DNA from: an uncultured Burkholderiales bacterium
GTDB taxonomy: Bacteria; Pseudomonadota; Gammaproteobacteria; Burkholderiales; Burkholderiaceae_C
Reading direction: 5' to 3'
DNA: 34,704 nucleotides
Assembly (NCBI GenBank): GCA_903856995.1
Contig: CAIODK010000120.1
Coordinates: 1-34,704 of the forward strand
Within the stretch, counting starts at the first letter, position 1. Each line of letters starts with the position of its first letter. Position numbers and translations under genes: made by a program. Of the stretch, positions 1 to 8,038 are shown piece by piece. The notes beneath the pieces were generated by a model that searched no databases, had not been told where the DNA came from, and saw nothing but the letters and a program-made list of their open reading frames with translations.

Positions 1-164
1 GCTTTGAGCGCCATGTCGATCGCGGGCACTGAGGCGCGCACGCGGGTGTCTTCGGTGATATTGCCTGCGGCGTCTTGTGGCACGTTGAGGTCGGCGCGGA
101 TGAAAACACGTTTGCCTTTGGCCGAGCCGTTGGCACACAAATCAGAGAAGCGAATGACGTTCAT
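1..164 (-). CDS. pgk: Phosphoglycerate kinase, N-terminal fragment (runs off left edge)
   Basis: Only the first 54 codons are inside the window. The translation begins MNVIRFSDLCANG and contains the PGK N-terminal strand KRVFIRADLNVP, followed by a DTRVRASVPAID segment; both are diagnostic of phosphoglycerate kinase (EC 2.7.2.3), the glycolytic/Calvin-cycle enzyme that interconverts 1,3-bisphosphoglycerate and 3-phosphoglycerate in the cytoplasm. The start is the ATG at 164-162. The gene lies 85 bp downstream of, and on the same strand as, the sugar-acid operon ending at 250. That gap has no convincing terminator, only a 5-bp stem at 224-244. A TACAAT hexamer on the minus strand (198-203) could be a -10 box for pgk, without a good -35. 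pgk probably belongs to the core glycolytic neighbourhood to the left, not to the catabolic operon. Confidence 0.93.
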   Translation of the reverse strand, partial: MNVIRFSDLCANGSAKGKRVFIRADLNVPQDAAGNITEDTRVRASVPAIDMALK

Positions 165-249
165 GGTGAGCAGAGAGTGATTGACTACAAAACCTCGATT
201 GTAAAAGTTTGCACCCCCCGCTGGCTGACATAGCTCACATCAGCTCAAC

Positions 250-1773
250 TCACATCACGGCCCCCAATTGCCAGGGCACGAACTCGTTTTGTCCGTATCC
301 GTGTTGCTCGCTCTTCGTGTGACGGCCCGACGCCGTGTCAATCATCGTTTGGAAGATGCGTTCGCCAGCTTGCTGCACCGTCTCGGAACCGTCCACCACA
401 CCGCCGCAATTGATGTCCATGTCATCTTCTTGGCGTTGCCATAAGGCGGTATTGGTCGCGAGCTTGAGCGACGGGCTAGGCGCGCACCCATAGGCTGAGC
501 CACGCCCAGTGGTGAAGCAAATTAAATTCGCACCGCCTGCCACTTGGCCTGTGGCCGACACGGGGTCATACCCCGGCGTGTCCATGTAGACGAAACCACG
601 CGCCGTCACCGGTTGCGCAAACTCCACCACATCCACCAAGTTGGTGGTGCCGCTTTTGGCAATAGCGCCCAAGCTTTTCTCAAGAATGGTGGTCAAGCCA
701 CCCGCCTTGTTGCCGGCCGAGGGGTTGTTGTCCATTTGCATGTGGTTGCGCTGGGTATAAGCCTCCCACCAAGCGATGCGTGCCAGCAATTTATCGGCAA
801 CTTCGGCGCTCACCGCACGACGGGTCAGCAGGTGTTCACCACCATAAATTTCTGGGGTTTCTGACAGCACCGCGGTGCCACCGTGGCGCACCAACAAATC
901 AACCGCGGCCCCCAACGCAGGGTTCGCGCTGATGCCTGAATACCCATCACTCCCGCCGCATTGCAAACCCACGATGAGGTGACCCAACGGCACCGGCACG
1001 CGCGTGACACGGTTGGCCTCAGGCAACATGGCCTGAATCAGCGCAATGCCTTTGGCTACCGTTTTGGCGGTACCGCCAGTGTCTTGAATGTTGAAGGCGA
1101 CCAGCTTCACGCCTTCTTGCAGGCCTTCTTGGGCGACCAATCCTTCAATTTGGTTGGTCTCACAGCCTAAGCCCACCACCAACACAGCGGCAAAGTTGGG
1201 GTGCTTGGCGTAGCCACCCAAGGTGCGGCGCAGCACTTGCAACTCTTCCCCATCACTGGCTGTGGCGCAGCCCATGCCATGAGTCAGGGCCACCACGCCA
1301 TCCACATTCGCAAACTCGGCCAAGGCCTCGGGTCGGATGTCGCGCCGGAAGTGATCTGCGATGGCACGCGCCGCCGTCGCCGAACAATTGACGGAGGTCA
1401 AGATGCCGATGTAGTTGCGTGTTGCCACACGTCCGTCAGCACGCACGATGCCGTCAAACGTAGCGGGCTTATCCACATACGCCGTCGGTTGCGCGCCAGC
1501 GCCGGGCGCGTGCTCACGCGCAAAGTCGCTGAAGGCCAAGTTGTGCGTGTGCACATGTGCGCCCTTGGCGATGGGCTGGGTAGCCACGCCAATGATTTGG
1601 TCATAACGTCGCACGGGTTGCCCCACCGCGATGTCACAGGTCGCCACTTTGTGCCCAGGGGGCACCAAGCCAGAAACCGTCACGCCCTCGGCCACCAACA
1701 CCGTGCCGCCCAACAGTTGTTGACGCGCAATGACGACGTTGTCTTGCGCATGAATGCGAATGACCGGCGACAT
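250..1773 (-). CDS. UxaA/GarD family sugar-acid dehydratase (altronate dehydratase-like)
   Basis: The 507-residue protein has the two-part layout of the UxaA/GarD family: an N-terminal SAF domain (about residues 1-90, with the motif PGHKVATCDIA) and a large C-terminal dehydratase domain with THGMGC, CGGSDGYSG and CGGVVDGSETV motifs. Family members are metal-dependent dehydratases turning D-altronate (EC 4.2.1.7) or D-galactarate into 2-keto-3-deoxy acids; UxaA proteins are typically about 495-510 aa. UxaA would deliver KDG to the KDG kinase in the same operon, so altronate is the favoured substrate, but this is inference. The ATG at 1773 overlaps the stop of the upstream SDR (TGATG), which points to translational coupling; a TTG at 1785 would add four residues and is less likely. 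UxaB and UxaC, which make altronate from galacturonate, are not in the window. Confidence 0.87.
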   Translation of the reverse strand: MSPVIRIHAQDNVVIARQQLLGGTVLVAEGVTVSGLVPPGHKVATCDIAVGQPVRRYDQIIGVATQPIAKGAHVHTHNLAFSDFAREHAPGAGAQPTAYVDKPATFDGIVRADGRVATRNYIGILTSVNCSATAARAIADHFRRDIRPEALAEFANVDGVVALTHGMGCATASDGEELQVLRRTLGGYAKHPNFAAVLVVGLGCETNQIEGLVAQEGLQEGVKLVAFNIQDTGGTAKTVAKGIALIQAMLPEANRVTRVPVPLGHLIVGLQCGGSDGYSGISANPALGAAVDLLVRHGGTAVLSETPEIYGGEHLLTRRAVSAEVADKLLARIAWWEAYTQRNHMQMDNNPSAGNKAGGLTTILEKSLGAIAKSGTTNLVDVVEFAQPVTARGFVYMDTPGYDPVSATGQVAGGANLICFTTGRGSAYGCAPSPSLKLATNTALWQRQEDDMDINCGGVVDGSETVQQAGERIFQTMIDTASGRHTKSEQHGYGQNEFVPWQLGAVM

Positions 1774-2528
1774 CAATTGGACCAACCGCCATCAATGATT
1801 TGCGAGGTGCCCGTGGTGAAGCTGGACTCATCGCTGGCCAAGTACACCGCCAAGGCTGCAATTTCTTCAACCCGACCGACCCGGCCCATGGGCTGACGCG
1901 CGACAAAGGCAGCTTGCACTTGCGCAATGGTTTGGCCGCTGGCCTGCGCTTGGGCAGAGATGCGATCGCGCAACGAGGGTGACTCAACGGTTCCAGGGCA
2001 AATGGCGTTACAGCGCACACCAGAGGTGATGTAGTCTGCAGCCACCGCTTTGGTCAGGCCGATGATGGCGGCTTTGGTGGTGCCGTACACAAAACGGTTG
2101 GGCGCACCTTTGATGCTGCCCGCCACCGACGCCACGTTGATGATGGAGCCGTTGCCTTTTTTCAGCATGCCGGGCAAAAACGTACGGATCATGTGGAACT
2201 GTGAACGCACGTTCAGATTGAACGCAAAGTCCCACTCTGCCTCCGTGCAATCGAGAACCGTGCCGGCGTGGACAAAGCCTGCGCCGTTGAACAAAACATC
2301 TATCTCGCCATGCTTGGCGTGGAAGGCCTGAATGGCCTCCGGCTTCGTCACGTCAAGCACATCGACCACGCAACCACACTCTTGTTGGAGCGAGGCCAAG
2401 GTCTGCGCATTGACATCGGTAGCAATCACACTGGCACCCTCGCGCACAAATGCAAGCGCGGTGGCGCGGCCAATGCCCTGTCCGGCGGCTGTCACGAGGG
2501 CGGTTTTGCCTGCTAATCTTTGACTCAT
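1773..2528 (-). CDS. SDR family oxidoreductase, 2-keto-3-deoxy-L-fuconate dehydrogenase-like
   Basis: A 251-aa classical short-chain dehydrogenase. The NAD-binding TAAGQGIG is at residues 13-20, the NGAG variant of the NNAG motif at 81-84, and the catalytic Ser134, Tyr148 and Lys152 are all present. Asp38 at the end of beta-2 suggests NAD(H) over NADP(H). The sequence around the active site (NRFVYGTTKAAIIGLTK) and the tail ending in DGGW resemble the 2-keto-3-deoxy-L-fuconate dehydrogenase/BDH2 branch, so oxidation of a 2-keto-3-deoxy sugar acid is a reasonable guess. The ATG at 2528 is preferred; an in-frame GTG at 2543 adds MKDNT but has no ribosome-binding site. It lies 18 bp after the beta-hydroxyacid dehydrogenase and its stop overlaps the UxaA start. 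The exact substrate cannot be read from sequence. Confidence 0.85.
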   Translation of the reverse strand: MSQRLAGKTALVTAAGQGIGRATALAFVREGASVIATDVNAQTLASLQQECGCVVDVLDVTKPEAIQAFHAKHGEIDVLFNGAGFVHAGTVLDCTEAEWDFAFNLNVRSQFHMIRTFLPGMLKKGNGSIINVASVAGSIKGAPNRFVYGTTKAAIIGLTKAVAADYITSGVRCNAICPGTVESPSLRDRISAQAQASGQTIAQVQAAFVARQPMGRVGRVEEIAALAVYLASDESSFTTGTSQIIDGGWSN

Positions 2529-2546
2529 GGTGTTGTCTTTCACTGG

Positions 2547-3452
2547 TTAGGTCGTTGAAGTTTTGGGTACCAAGCTGACACCCGTGATGCGCTCTTGCGC
2601 CTCCACCAAGGAGGGCACGAATTTTTTGCCAAAGCCCAAGGCGCTAGCCATGCTGAGCGACTGGTGCACCGCCTCACCCATCAACGTGGGCACGCCCATG
2701 CCTTCGGCCAAGTGGGTGTAATAGCGAATATCTTTGCGGGCGTTATCCAGCTCAAACATCAAGCCCGTCAAATCGCCATCGAGTGTTTTGGCCATGGCTT
2801 GGAATAAGCCTGAGTTCACAGGTCCGGCCCCCACCAACGCCACCAATTGTTTGGGATCAACGCCTGCCAGTTTGCCAACCGCAAAGGCCTCTGCGGTGGC
2901 CGCACAAATGGCTTGCCCGATGAAGTTGTTCAACAGTTTGATGCCGTGGCCTGCGCCCGGGCCACCCACATGGAACACGTTTTCAGCACAGCATTTCAAA
3001 ATGGGTTCCAGCTTGGCAAACATCTCGGGTGTCGCGCCCACCATGATGTTGAGTCGCCCAGCCTCGGCTTCCACAGCAGAACGCGCCAAGGGGGCGTCCA
3101 CAAACGTCACGCCCTGGGCGTGCGCCAGCTCGCGCAAATGCGTGGTGGATGCGGGCTCGCTGGTCGAGCAATCCACAATCACCATGCCCGCTTTGGCGTG
3201 TGCCAACAAACCATGGGGGCCAGTGACGACCGCCTCCACTTGCGGCGTACCGGTCACGCAAATCATCACCACATCACAACTCGCGCCCAGATCGGCAATG
3301 CTGTTCGCTAGCGTGGCCCCTGCATCCAGCAGGTCTTGCACGCGGTCGCGTTGCTTGTGAACCGTCAGTGCCACCTGTTGACCCTTGGCCAATAAGTTTT
3401 TGGCCATGCCATGCCCCATGAGGCCAGATGCGCCGATGTAACCAATCTTCAT
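2547..3452 (-). CDS. NAD(P)-dependent beta-hydroxyacid dehydrogenase (3-hydroxyisobutyrate dehydrogenase family)
   Basis: A 301-aa protein with the beta-HAD fold: N-terminal Rossmann domain, central VDAP substrate motif, and the catalytic Lys172 in GHGIKLLNN with Asn176 four residues on. Family members reversibly oxidise 3-hydroxyisobutyrate, tartronate semialdehyde/glycerate, threonate and similar 3-hydroxyacids. Two positions are unusual: the dinucleotide loop is GASGLMG (one residue longer than the normal GLGxMG), and the substrate loop reads DAPLARSAVEAEAG instead of DAPVSGG. This marks a divergent subfamily, so naming it 2-hydroxy-3-oxopropionate reductase or threonate dehydrogenase would be guesswork. 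The ATG at 3452 has a good AGGAGA site upstream; the longer open frame upstream simply runs antisense-free through the kinase gene in another phase. It is 32 bp downstream of the kinase stop. Confidence 0.86.
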   Translation of the reverse strand: MKIGYIGASGLMGHGMAKNLLAKGQQVALTVHKQRDRVQDLLDAGATLANSIADLGASCDVVMICVTGTPQVEAVVTGPHGLLAHAKAGMVIVDCSTSEPASTTHLRELAHAQGVTFVDAPLARSAVEAEAGRLNIMVGATPEMFAKLEPILKCCAENVFHVGGPGAGHGIKLLNNFIGQAICAATAEAFAVGKLAGVDPKQLVALVGAGPVNSGLFQAMAKTLDGDLTGLMFELDNARKDIRYYTHLAEGMGVPTLMGEAVHQSLSMASALGFGKKFVPSLVEAQERITGVSLVPKTSTT

Positions 3453-3484
3453 AGTCGTCTCCTGTGTGTGTTCGATGTTTTGCT

Positions 3485-4420
3485 TCACAGCCCTGCTGCT
3501 TGCAACTCCGCCCGTGTGGGCAAACCTTCGCTGTCGCCGCGCACTTGCACGGCGCGTGCGCCCATCCAAGCAGCGCGTTTCACGGCCGCTTGCAAAGACA
3601 TGTTGTCCAACAATCCGCTGATCACGCCCACCGCAAAGGCGTCTCCGGCCCCCACGGTGTCGACCACGTGCGCGACGGGAAATGCCTCCACATAGCCACG
3701 CGCTAGCGCGCTGTCGTAATACGCACCCTGTGCGCCGAGCTTGACCACCACATGCGACGCACCGGTTGAACGGTAGAAGGCCGCAATGTCTTCGGGCGTG
3801 TGTTCCCCCGTGAGTTGACGTCCTTCGTCTAAGCCTGGCAAGACCCAATCGGCTTGGGCCGCCAACGCATTCACGGTAGCGCACATGTGCATGGCATCCT
3901 TCCACAATGCGGGGCGCAAATTGGGATCGAAGCTGACCGTCTTGCCGTGGCGGCGCAACGTCGCCATCGCCAGTTGCGTGGCCCCCAAGGTGTTGGGCGA
4001 TAAGGCGGGAAACACGCCGGTCGCATGCAAATGCCGCGCTTGTGACAGCCACGTCAGATCCAAGTCTTGCGAACCCAAGCGGCTTGCCGCGGAATCTTGT
4101 CGGTGGTATTCAATCGGAGGGTCACTGCCGTCATCGACGCGCCCTTTGTACATAAAGCCTGTGCGCTCACCCGAGGCCATCGCCACCTGCGTGCAATCAA
4201 TGCCCTCACGGGTGTACGCCTCGCGCAAGTCGCGACCCTTCTCGTCGTCGCCCAGTCGACTGACCCAACCCACCTTCAACCCCAGCCGCGCCAAGCCCAC
4301 GGCCACATTGGTTTCTGCCCCCGCCGTGTAGGGCGTAAAGCGACGCACCGACGCCAAGGGCCCCGGCTCATCCGCCGCGAGCAGCACCAAGGCTTCGCCC
4401 AGAGTGACCACGTCATGCAT
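3485..4420 (-). CDS. kdgK: 2-dehydro-3-deoxygluconokinase (PfkB family sugar kinase)
   Basis: A 311-aa PfkB/ribokinase-family kinase. Visible hallmarks are GEALVLL at the N-terminus, AGAETNVAVGLARLG (PfkB signature 1, about residues 33-47), the substrate-side segment FDPNLRPALW, and DTVGAGDAF at 254-262 with Asp260 as the catalytic base. GEALVLL followed by the GAETNVA loop is typical of KDG kinases (EC 2.7.1.45), which make 2-keto-3-deoxy-6-phosphogluconate for KDPG aldolase. KDG is the expected product of UxaA and of gluconate-type IlvD/EDD dehydratases, so the operon context supports the call. No aldolase gene is in the window; Eda would have to come from elsewhere. A fructokinase or another ketose kinase is the main alternative. 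Confidence 0.87.
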   Translation of the reverse strand: MHDVVTLGEALVLLAADEPGPLASVRRFTPYTAGAETNVAVGLARLGLKVGWVSRLGDDEKGRDLREAYTREGIDCTQVAMASGERTGFMYKGRVDDGSDPPIEYHRQDSAASRLGSQDLDLTWLSQARHLHATGVFPALSPNTLGATQLAMATLRRHGKTVSFDPNLRPALWKDAMHMCATVNALAAQADWVLPGLDEGRQLTGEHTPEDIAAFYRSTGASHVVVKLGAQGAYYDSALARGYVEAFPVAHVVDTVGAGDAFAVGVISGLLDNMSLQAAVKRAAWMGARAVQVRGDSEGLPTRAELQAAGL

Positions 4421-4438
4421 AGTGAGGTTCGTGCCGCG

Positions 4439-5188
4439 TTAACCGCGACCGACGAAAGGCATCTGGGTAGCCATCACCGTGACAAACAAGATGTTGGACG
4501 ACAGCGGCAGTCCTGCCATGGTCATGAAGGTTTCTACCACCGAGCTCATGTCCATGCGCGCTTCGGGCTTGATCGTGCCGTCGGCTTGGTGGACGCCGTT
4601 GACCATCTTCAAGGTCATGTCGCTGGCGACGTTGCCAATATCAATTTGACCCACGGCGATGTTCATGCCGCGTCCATCCAAATTGGCGGCGCGCGTCAGC
4701 CCACTGATGGCGTGCTTGGTCGCGGTGTAGGCGATCGAACCAGGGCGGGGTGCATGGGCAGAGATAGAGCCGTTGTTGATGATGCGTCCACCCTGTGGCG
4801 ACTGCGTTTGCATTTGCTTGAAGGCGTGTGACAAACAATAAAAAGCTCCGTTCAAATTGACGTCAACCGCTTGCCGCCATGTGTCAGCCGCCATGTCACC
4901 GGGCAGGGTGTAGGGCAATGAAATGCCAGCGTTGTTGAACAACAAATCCACCCGGCCAAACTTGGCCACCACCGTTTTGAAGAGTTGCGCCACTTCGTCG
5001 TCTTTAGACACATCGGTCGGCACCGCCAAAGCATGGATGCTGTTTGGGCCCGCTTCGGCGATTGCCGCCTGCAGGGCGTCTGCACGACGACCCACCAAGG
5101 CGACTCGCCACCCCGCCTTCAACAGCGCCAAGGCACACGCCTTACCGATACCCGAACTCGCTCCTGTGACCACCGCTACTTTTGTCAT
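4439..5188 (-). CDS. SDR family oxidoreductase, substrate unknown
   Basis: A 249-aa short-chain dehydrogenase with TGASSGIG (8-15), NNAG (85-88), Ser141, Tyr154 and Lys158 all intact. GRRADAL after beta-2 puts a basic residue where NADP(H) is bound, so NADP use is likely. After the catalytic helix it reads QIDIGNVASDMT instead of the usual PG motif, a feature of one subgroup of sugar- or polyol-acting SDRs. The reaction is unassigned; its place between the IlvD/EDD dehydratase (12 bp upstream) and the KDG kinase (18 bp downstream) suggests it handles a sugar acid or its aldehyde/keto form. Tight spacing indicates one transcript. Confidence 0.85.
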   Translation of the reverse strand: MTKVAVVTGASSGIGKACALALLKAGWRVALVGRRADALQAAIAEAGPNSIHALAVPTDVSKDDEVAQLFKTVVAKFGRVDLLFNNAGISLPYTLPGDMAADTWRQAVDVNLNGAFYCLSHAFKQMQTQSPQGGRIINNGSISAHAPRPGSIAYTATKHAISGLTRAANLDGRGMNIAVGQIDIGNVASDMTLKMVNGVHQADGTIKPEARMDMSSVVETFMTMAGLPLSSNILFVTVMATQMPFVGRG

Positions 5189-5200
5189 GTCAATTCTTTC

Positions 5201-6937
5201 TTAATGGTTGTCTTTGGGCACGGCCGATCCGCGCATGCCACGTAAAAAGTCTAAATCAGCGCCCTCATCGGCTTGCAAGACATGGTCGATGTAGAGCTTC
5301 CAGTACCCGCTGTCCATGGGCGGTGTCGGCGGCGTCCAAGCCAGTCGACGTTTTGCCAACTCTGCATCATCCACATGCAAGTGCAAGCTGCGCTTGGGCA
5401 CATCGAGTGTGATCAAGTCACCGTTTTGTACCAACGCCAAGGTGCCGCCTGCGGCAGCCTCGGGCGCGGTGTGCAGCACCACGGTGCCATAGGCAGTGCC
5501 GCTCATGCGCGCATCGCTGATGCGCACCATGTCGGTAATGCCTTTGCGCAAGACCTTGGGCGGCAGCGGCATATTACCGACCTCGGCCATGCCAGGGTAG
5601 CCCTTAGGCCCGCAATTCTTCAAGACCAAGATGCAGGTTTCATCCACATCCAAGTTCTCATCATCAATGCGGGCATGGAAATCATTGCTGTCTTCAAACA
5701 CCACCGCACGTCCCGTGTGCGTCATCAACGCGGGTGTCGCTGCGCTGGGTTTGATCACCGCGCCGCGGGGTGCCAAATTGCCACGCAACACGGCGATGCC
5801 GGCTTTGTCTTTGAAAGGCTCTGCGAACGGCTTGATCACTTCGGGGTTGTAGTTTTGCGCCGCCGCCACGTTTTCGCCAACGCTCTTGCCGTTGGCTGTG
5901 ATCACGTCTGTGTGCAGCAGGTGTGCGATCTCTTTCATCACCGCAGGCAGTCCGCCGGCGTAACAAAAATCTTCCATCAGGTACTGACCCGACGGTTGCA
6001 AGTTCACCAAGCAGGGCAACTCGCTCCCCAATCGGTCAAAGTCATCAATGCTCAAGGGCACGCCCAAGCGCCCCGCAATGGCAACCAAGTGAATCACTGC
6101 GTTGGTACTGCCCCCAATGGCCGCCAAAGTTCGGATCGCATTTTCGAAAGCCTCACGCGTCAAGATTTGCGATAGCTTCACATCGTCATGCACCATTTGC
6201 ACAATACGTCGTCCGGCATCGCGGGCCAGCACATTGCGTCGGCCATCGACAGCAGGGTAGGCCGCGTTGCCGGGCAAGCCCACGCCCAAAGCCTCGACCA
6301 TGCAAGCCATGGTGCTTGCGGTCCCCATGGTCATGCAATGGCCGTGGCTGCGGTGCATGCAGCTTTCTGCCTCGAAGAAATCTTGCAGCTTCAAGGTGCC
6401 GGCCCGCACCTGCTCGCTCATGCTCCACACGCCTGTGCCAGAGCCCAACTCTTGACCCCGCCACTTGCCGTTCAACATCGGGCCACCGCTCACCCCAATG
6501 GTTGGCAGGTTCACGCTCGAGGCGCCCATCAGCAACGACGGCGTGGTTTTGTCACACCCCATCAAGAGCACGACACCATCAATGGGGTTGCCGCGAATGC
6601 TCTCTTCCACATCCATCGAAGCCAGGTTGCGATACAGCATGGCGGTGGGGCGCAACAAGGTTTCACCCAGCGACATGACCGGGAACTCGAGCGGAAAACC
6701 ACCCGCCTCGTACACCCCAATCTTGACTTGCTCAGCGAGCGTTCGAAAGTGTGAGTTGCACGGCGTGAGTTCGCTGAAGGTGTTGCAAATACCAATCACG
6801 GGGCGACCATCGAACTGGTCGTGCGGCACGCCTTTGCCTTTGACCCAGCTTCGGTAGGCAAAGCCATCGCGGTCTTGGCGACCAAACCATTGTTGGCTGC
6901 GTAAATCTTCGGGGCGTTTTTTGGGTTTATCCGTCAT
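5201..6937 (-). CDS. IlvD/EDD family sugar-acid dehydratase (L-arabinonate/gluconate dehydratase-like)
   Basis: A 578-aa member of the IlvD/EDD superfamily, iron-sulfur dehydratases that convert dihydroxy or sugar acids to 2-keto acids. Cys60, Cys128 and Cys201 (in CNTFSELTPC, MGCDKTTPS and SHGHCMTMG) sit where the [2Fe-2S] ligands are, Lys130 is the expected carboxylated metal-binding lysine, and SDARMSGTAYGT near residue 480 carries the catalytic serine. The N-terminus RSQQWFG, the SHGHCMTMGTAST segment and the length match the pentonate/hexonate dehydratase branch (L-arabinonate, D-xylonate, D-gluconate) better than amino-acid IlvD. Which sugar acid is used cannot be told. The ATG at 6937 (MTDKPKKRP) is chosen over an ATG at 6991, which lies in the promoter/operator. 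It is the first gene of the minus-strand operon. Confidence 0.88.
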   Translation of the reverse strand: MTDKPKKRPEDLRSQQWFGRQDRDGFAYRSWVKGKGVPHDQFDGRPVIGICNTFSELTPCNSHFRTLAEQVKIGVYEAGGFPLEFPVMSLGETLLRPTAMLYRNLASMDVEESIRGNPIDGVVLLMGCDKTTPSLLMGASSVNLPTIGVSGGPMLNGKWRGQELGSGTGVWSMSEQVRAGTLKLQDFFEAESCMHRSHGHCMTMGTASTMACMVEALGVGLPGNAAYPAVDGRRNVLARDAGRRIVQMVHDDVKLSQILTREAFENAIRTLAAIGGSTNAVIHLVAIAGRLGVPLSIDDFDRLGSELPCLVNLQPSGQYLMEDFCYAGGLPAVMKEIAHLLHTDVITANGKSVGENVAAAQNYNPEVIKPFAEPFKDKAGIAVLRGNLAPRGAVIKPSAATPALMTHTGRAVVFEDSNDFHARIDDENLDVDETCILVLKNCGPKGYPGMAEVGNMPLPPKVLRKGITDMVRISDARMSGTAYGTVVLHTAPEAAAGGTLALVQNGDLITLDVPKRSLHLHVDDAELAKRRLAWTPPTPPMDSGYWKLYIDHVLQADEGADLDFLRGMRGSAVPKDNH

Positions 6938-6968
6938 GTCTGTCTCGCTGTTACTGGTTTCCCCGAAT

Positions 6969-6996
6969 CTGACATCGGGCCATGTGAGCATATTAT
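6969..6996 (+). promoter_or_regulatory. Candidate promoter of the D-2-hydroxyacid dehydrogenase gene
   Basis: CTGACA (6969-6974), 16-bp spacer, TATTAT (6991-6996) on the plus strand, a good sigma-70 match placed about 50 bp ahead of the TTG start at 7044. It overlaps the divergent minus-strand promoter, and the operator 6994-7009 covers the end of its -10 box, so one repressor could silence both directions. Confidence 0.45.
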
Positions 6997-7017
6997 GGTA
7001 TGACGATTGAACTTCAA
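6990..7017 (-). promoter_or_regulatory. Candidate promoter of the minus-strand dehydratase operon
   Basis: Read on the minus strand, TTGAAG (7012-7017) and TAATAT (6990-6995) are separated by 16 bp, each matching 4 of 6 bases of the sigma-70 boxes. The candidate operator 6994-7009 fills the spacer and touches the -10 box, as expected for repression. Assignment is by eye; the start site is unmapped. Confidence 0.4.
6994..7009. promoter_or_regulatory. Candidate FadR-type GntR operator O1 in the divergent promoter region
   Basis: The core ATGGTATGACGAT (6995-7007) is an imperfect dyad of the form AT-N-GT-N3-AC-N-AT, the pattern known for FadR-subfamily GntR repressors. The 16-bp site matches site O2 (8039-8054, opposite strand) at 14 of 16 positions. 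It lies between two divergent operons of one pathway and a FadR-type GntR gene is encoded at 15100, so it is the likely regulator. Binding is inferred. Confidence 0.62.
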
Positions 7018-7043
7018 CCCCGTGAAAGCCCTAGGAGCCCATC

Positions 7044-8000
7044 TTGTCCCACATCGACGTGTTGTCCGTTACCAAACTCTCGCCCCTGCTTGAGCCCCAA
7101 TTGCGTGCCGTTTTCAATTTGCATGACCGTTTGCATGAAACAGACCCCGCCGCCTTTGCCAAGATCGCGCCCAGCATCCGCGCCATTGCGGCCAGTGGCG
7201 AATCCAAGGTCCCCGCTGCCTTGATCGCGCAACTGCCTGCACTCGAAATCATCTCGGTGTTTGGCGTGGGCTACGACGGCGTGGATGTCGCCGCGGCCAA
7301 AGCCCGTGGCGTGATGGTCACCCACACCCCCAACGTGCTGAATGACGATGTGGCGGACTTGGCCATCGGCCTCATGCTGGCAGCAGCCCGTCAATTACCT
7401 GCCGCAGATCGTTATGTGAAAGAAGGTAAATGGCCCACAGGCCCCATGCCGCTGGCGCGCAAAGTCTCAGGCGCGCGCTTGGGCATCGTGGGTATTGGCC
7501 GCATTGGACAAGCGATTGCACAGCGCGCCTTGGCATTCAACATGTCCGTGGCCTACACCGCGCGCAGCGCAAAGGCAGACTTGCCCTTCCGCTACTTCCC
7601 CAGCCCTGCGGCCTTGGCTGCTGAATGCGACTACTTGGTGGTCATCACCCCGGGCGGCGCGGGTACGCACAAGCTGATCAATGCCGAGGTCTTAAAAGCC
7701 TTGGGCACGAAAGGCATCTTGATCAACGTCGCACGTGGCTCGGTGGTGGATGAAGCCGCCTTGATCGACGCCCTCAAAAACGAGGTGATCGGTGGCGCTG
7801 GTTTGGACGTCTTCGAAAGTGAACCCAACGTGCCAGAGGCCTTGCGCGCCCTCCCTCACGTGGTGCTGGCGCCCCACATTGGCAGCGCCACTCGCCAGAC
7901 ACGTCAAGCCATGGCAGACCTTGCCTTCAACAACCTCAAGTCACACTTTGATGGCCATGCCGTCCACACGCCTGTGCCGGAATGTGAACCCAAGGGTTAA
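7044..8000 (+). CDS. D-isomer-specific 2-hydroxyacid dehydrogenase (glyoxylate/hydroxypyruvate or 2-ketogluconate reductase-like)
   Basis: A 318-aa NAD(P)-dependent D-2-hydroxyacid dehydrogenase. The Rossmann motif GIVGIGRIG is near residue 150, and the three catalytic residues are visible in order: Arg in NVARGSVVDE, Glu in DVFESEP, His in APHIGSAT. The family reduces glyoxylate, hydroxypyruvate or 2-keto sugar acids. In this locus a 2-ketogluconate/2-keto-aldonate reductase role (GhrB-like) fits well, because gluconate is the expected product. The start is taken as TTG at 7044, preceded by AGGAG at 7033-7037; an ATG at 7000 is in another frame. It is divergently transcribed from the dehydratase operon, and a second operator and the binding-protein gene follow after 102 bp, so it may be a single-gene unit or read into the importer operon. 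Confidence 0.88.
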   Translation: MSHIDVLSVTKLSPLLEPQLRAVFNLHDRLHETDPAAFAKIAPSIRAIAASGESKVPAALIAQLPALEIISVFGVGYDGVDVAAAKARGVMVTHTPNVLNDDVADLAIGLMLAAARQLPAADRYVKEGKWPTGPMPLARKVSGARLGIVGIGRIGQAIAQRALAFNMSVAYTARSAKADLPFRYFPSPAALAAECDYLVVITPGGAGTHKLINAEVLKALGTKGILINVARGSVVDEAALIDALKNEVIGGAGLDVFESEPNVPEALRALPHVVLAPHIGSATRQTRQAMADLAFNNLKSHFDGHAVHTPVPECEPKG

Positions 8001-8038
8001 CCCAAGACATACGGGTAACTCCGCATTCTTGGACCACC

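Noticed and set aside
234..257. Direct repeat CTCACATCA (234-242 and 249-257) and a 5-bp stem at 224-244 near the uxaA-type stop
   Set aside because: Too short and in a C/A-rich stretch; no T-run to suggest a terminator and no clear role.
3453..4052. N-terminal extension of the beta-hydroxyacid dehydrogenase frame to 501 aa
   Set aside because: The added 200 residues are Arg/Gly-rich and lie over the KDG kinase in another phase; the ATG at 3452 has a good AGGAGA site and the right family start.
8002..8032. Terminator between the D-2-hydroxyacid dehydrogenase and the importer operon (CCAAGA/TCTTGG)
   Set aside because: Only a 6-bp stem with a 19-nt loop and no T-run; read-through cannot be excluded.
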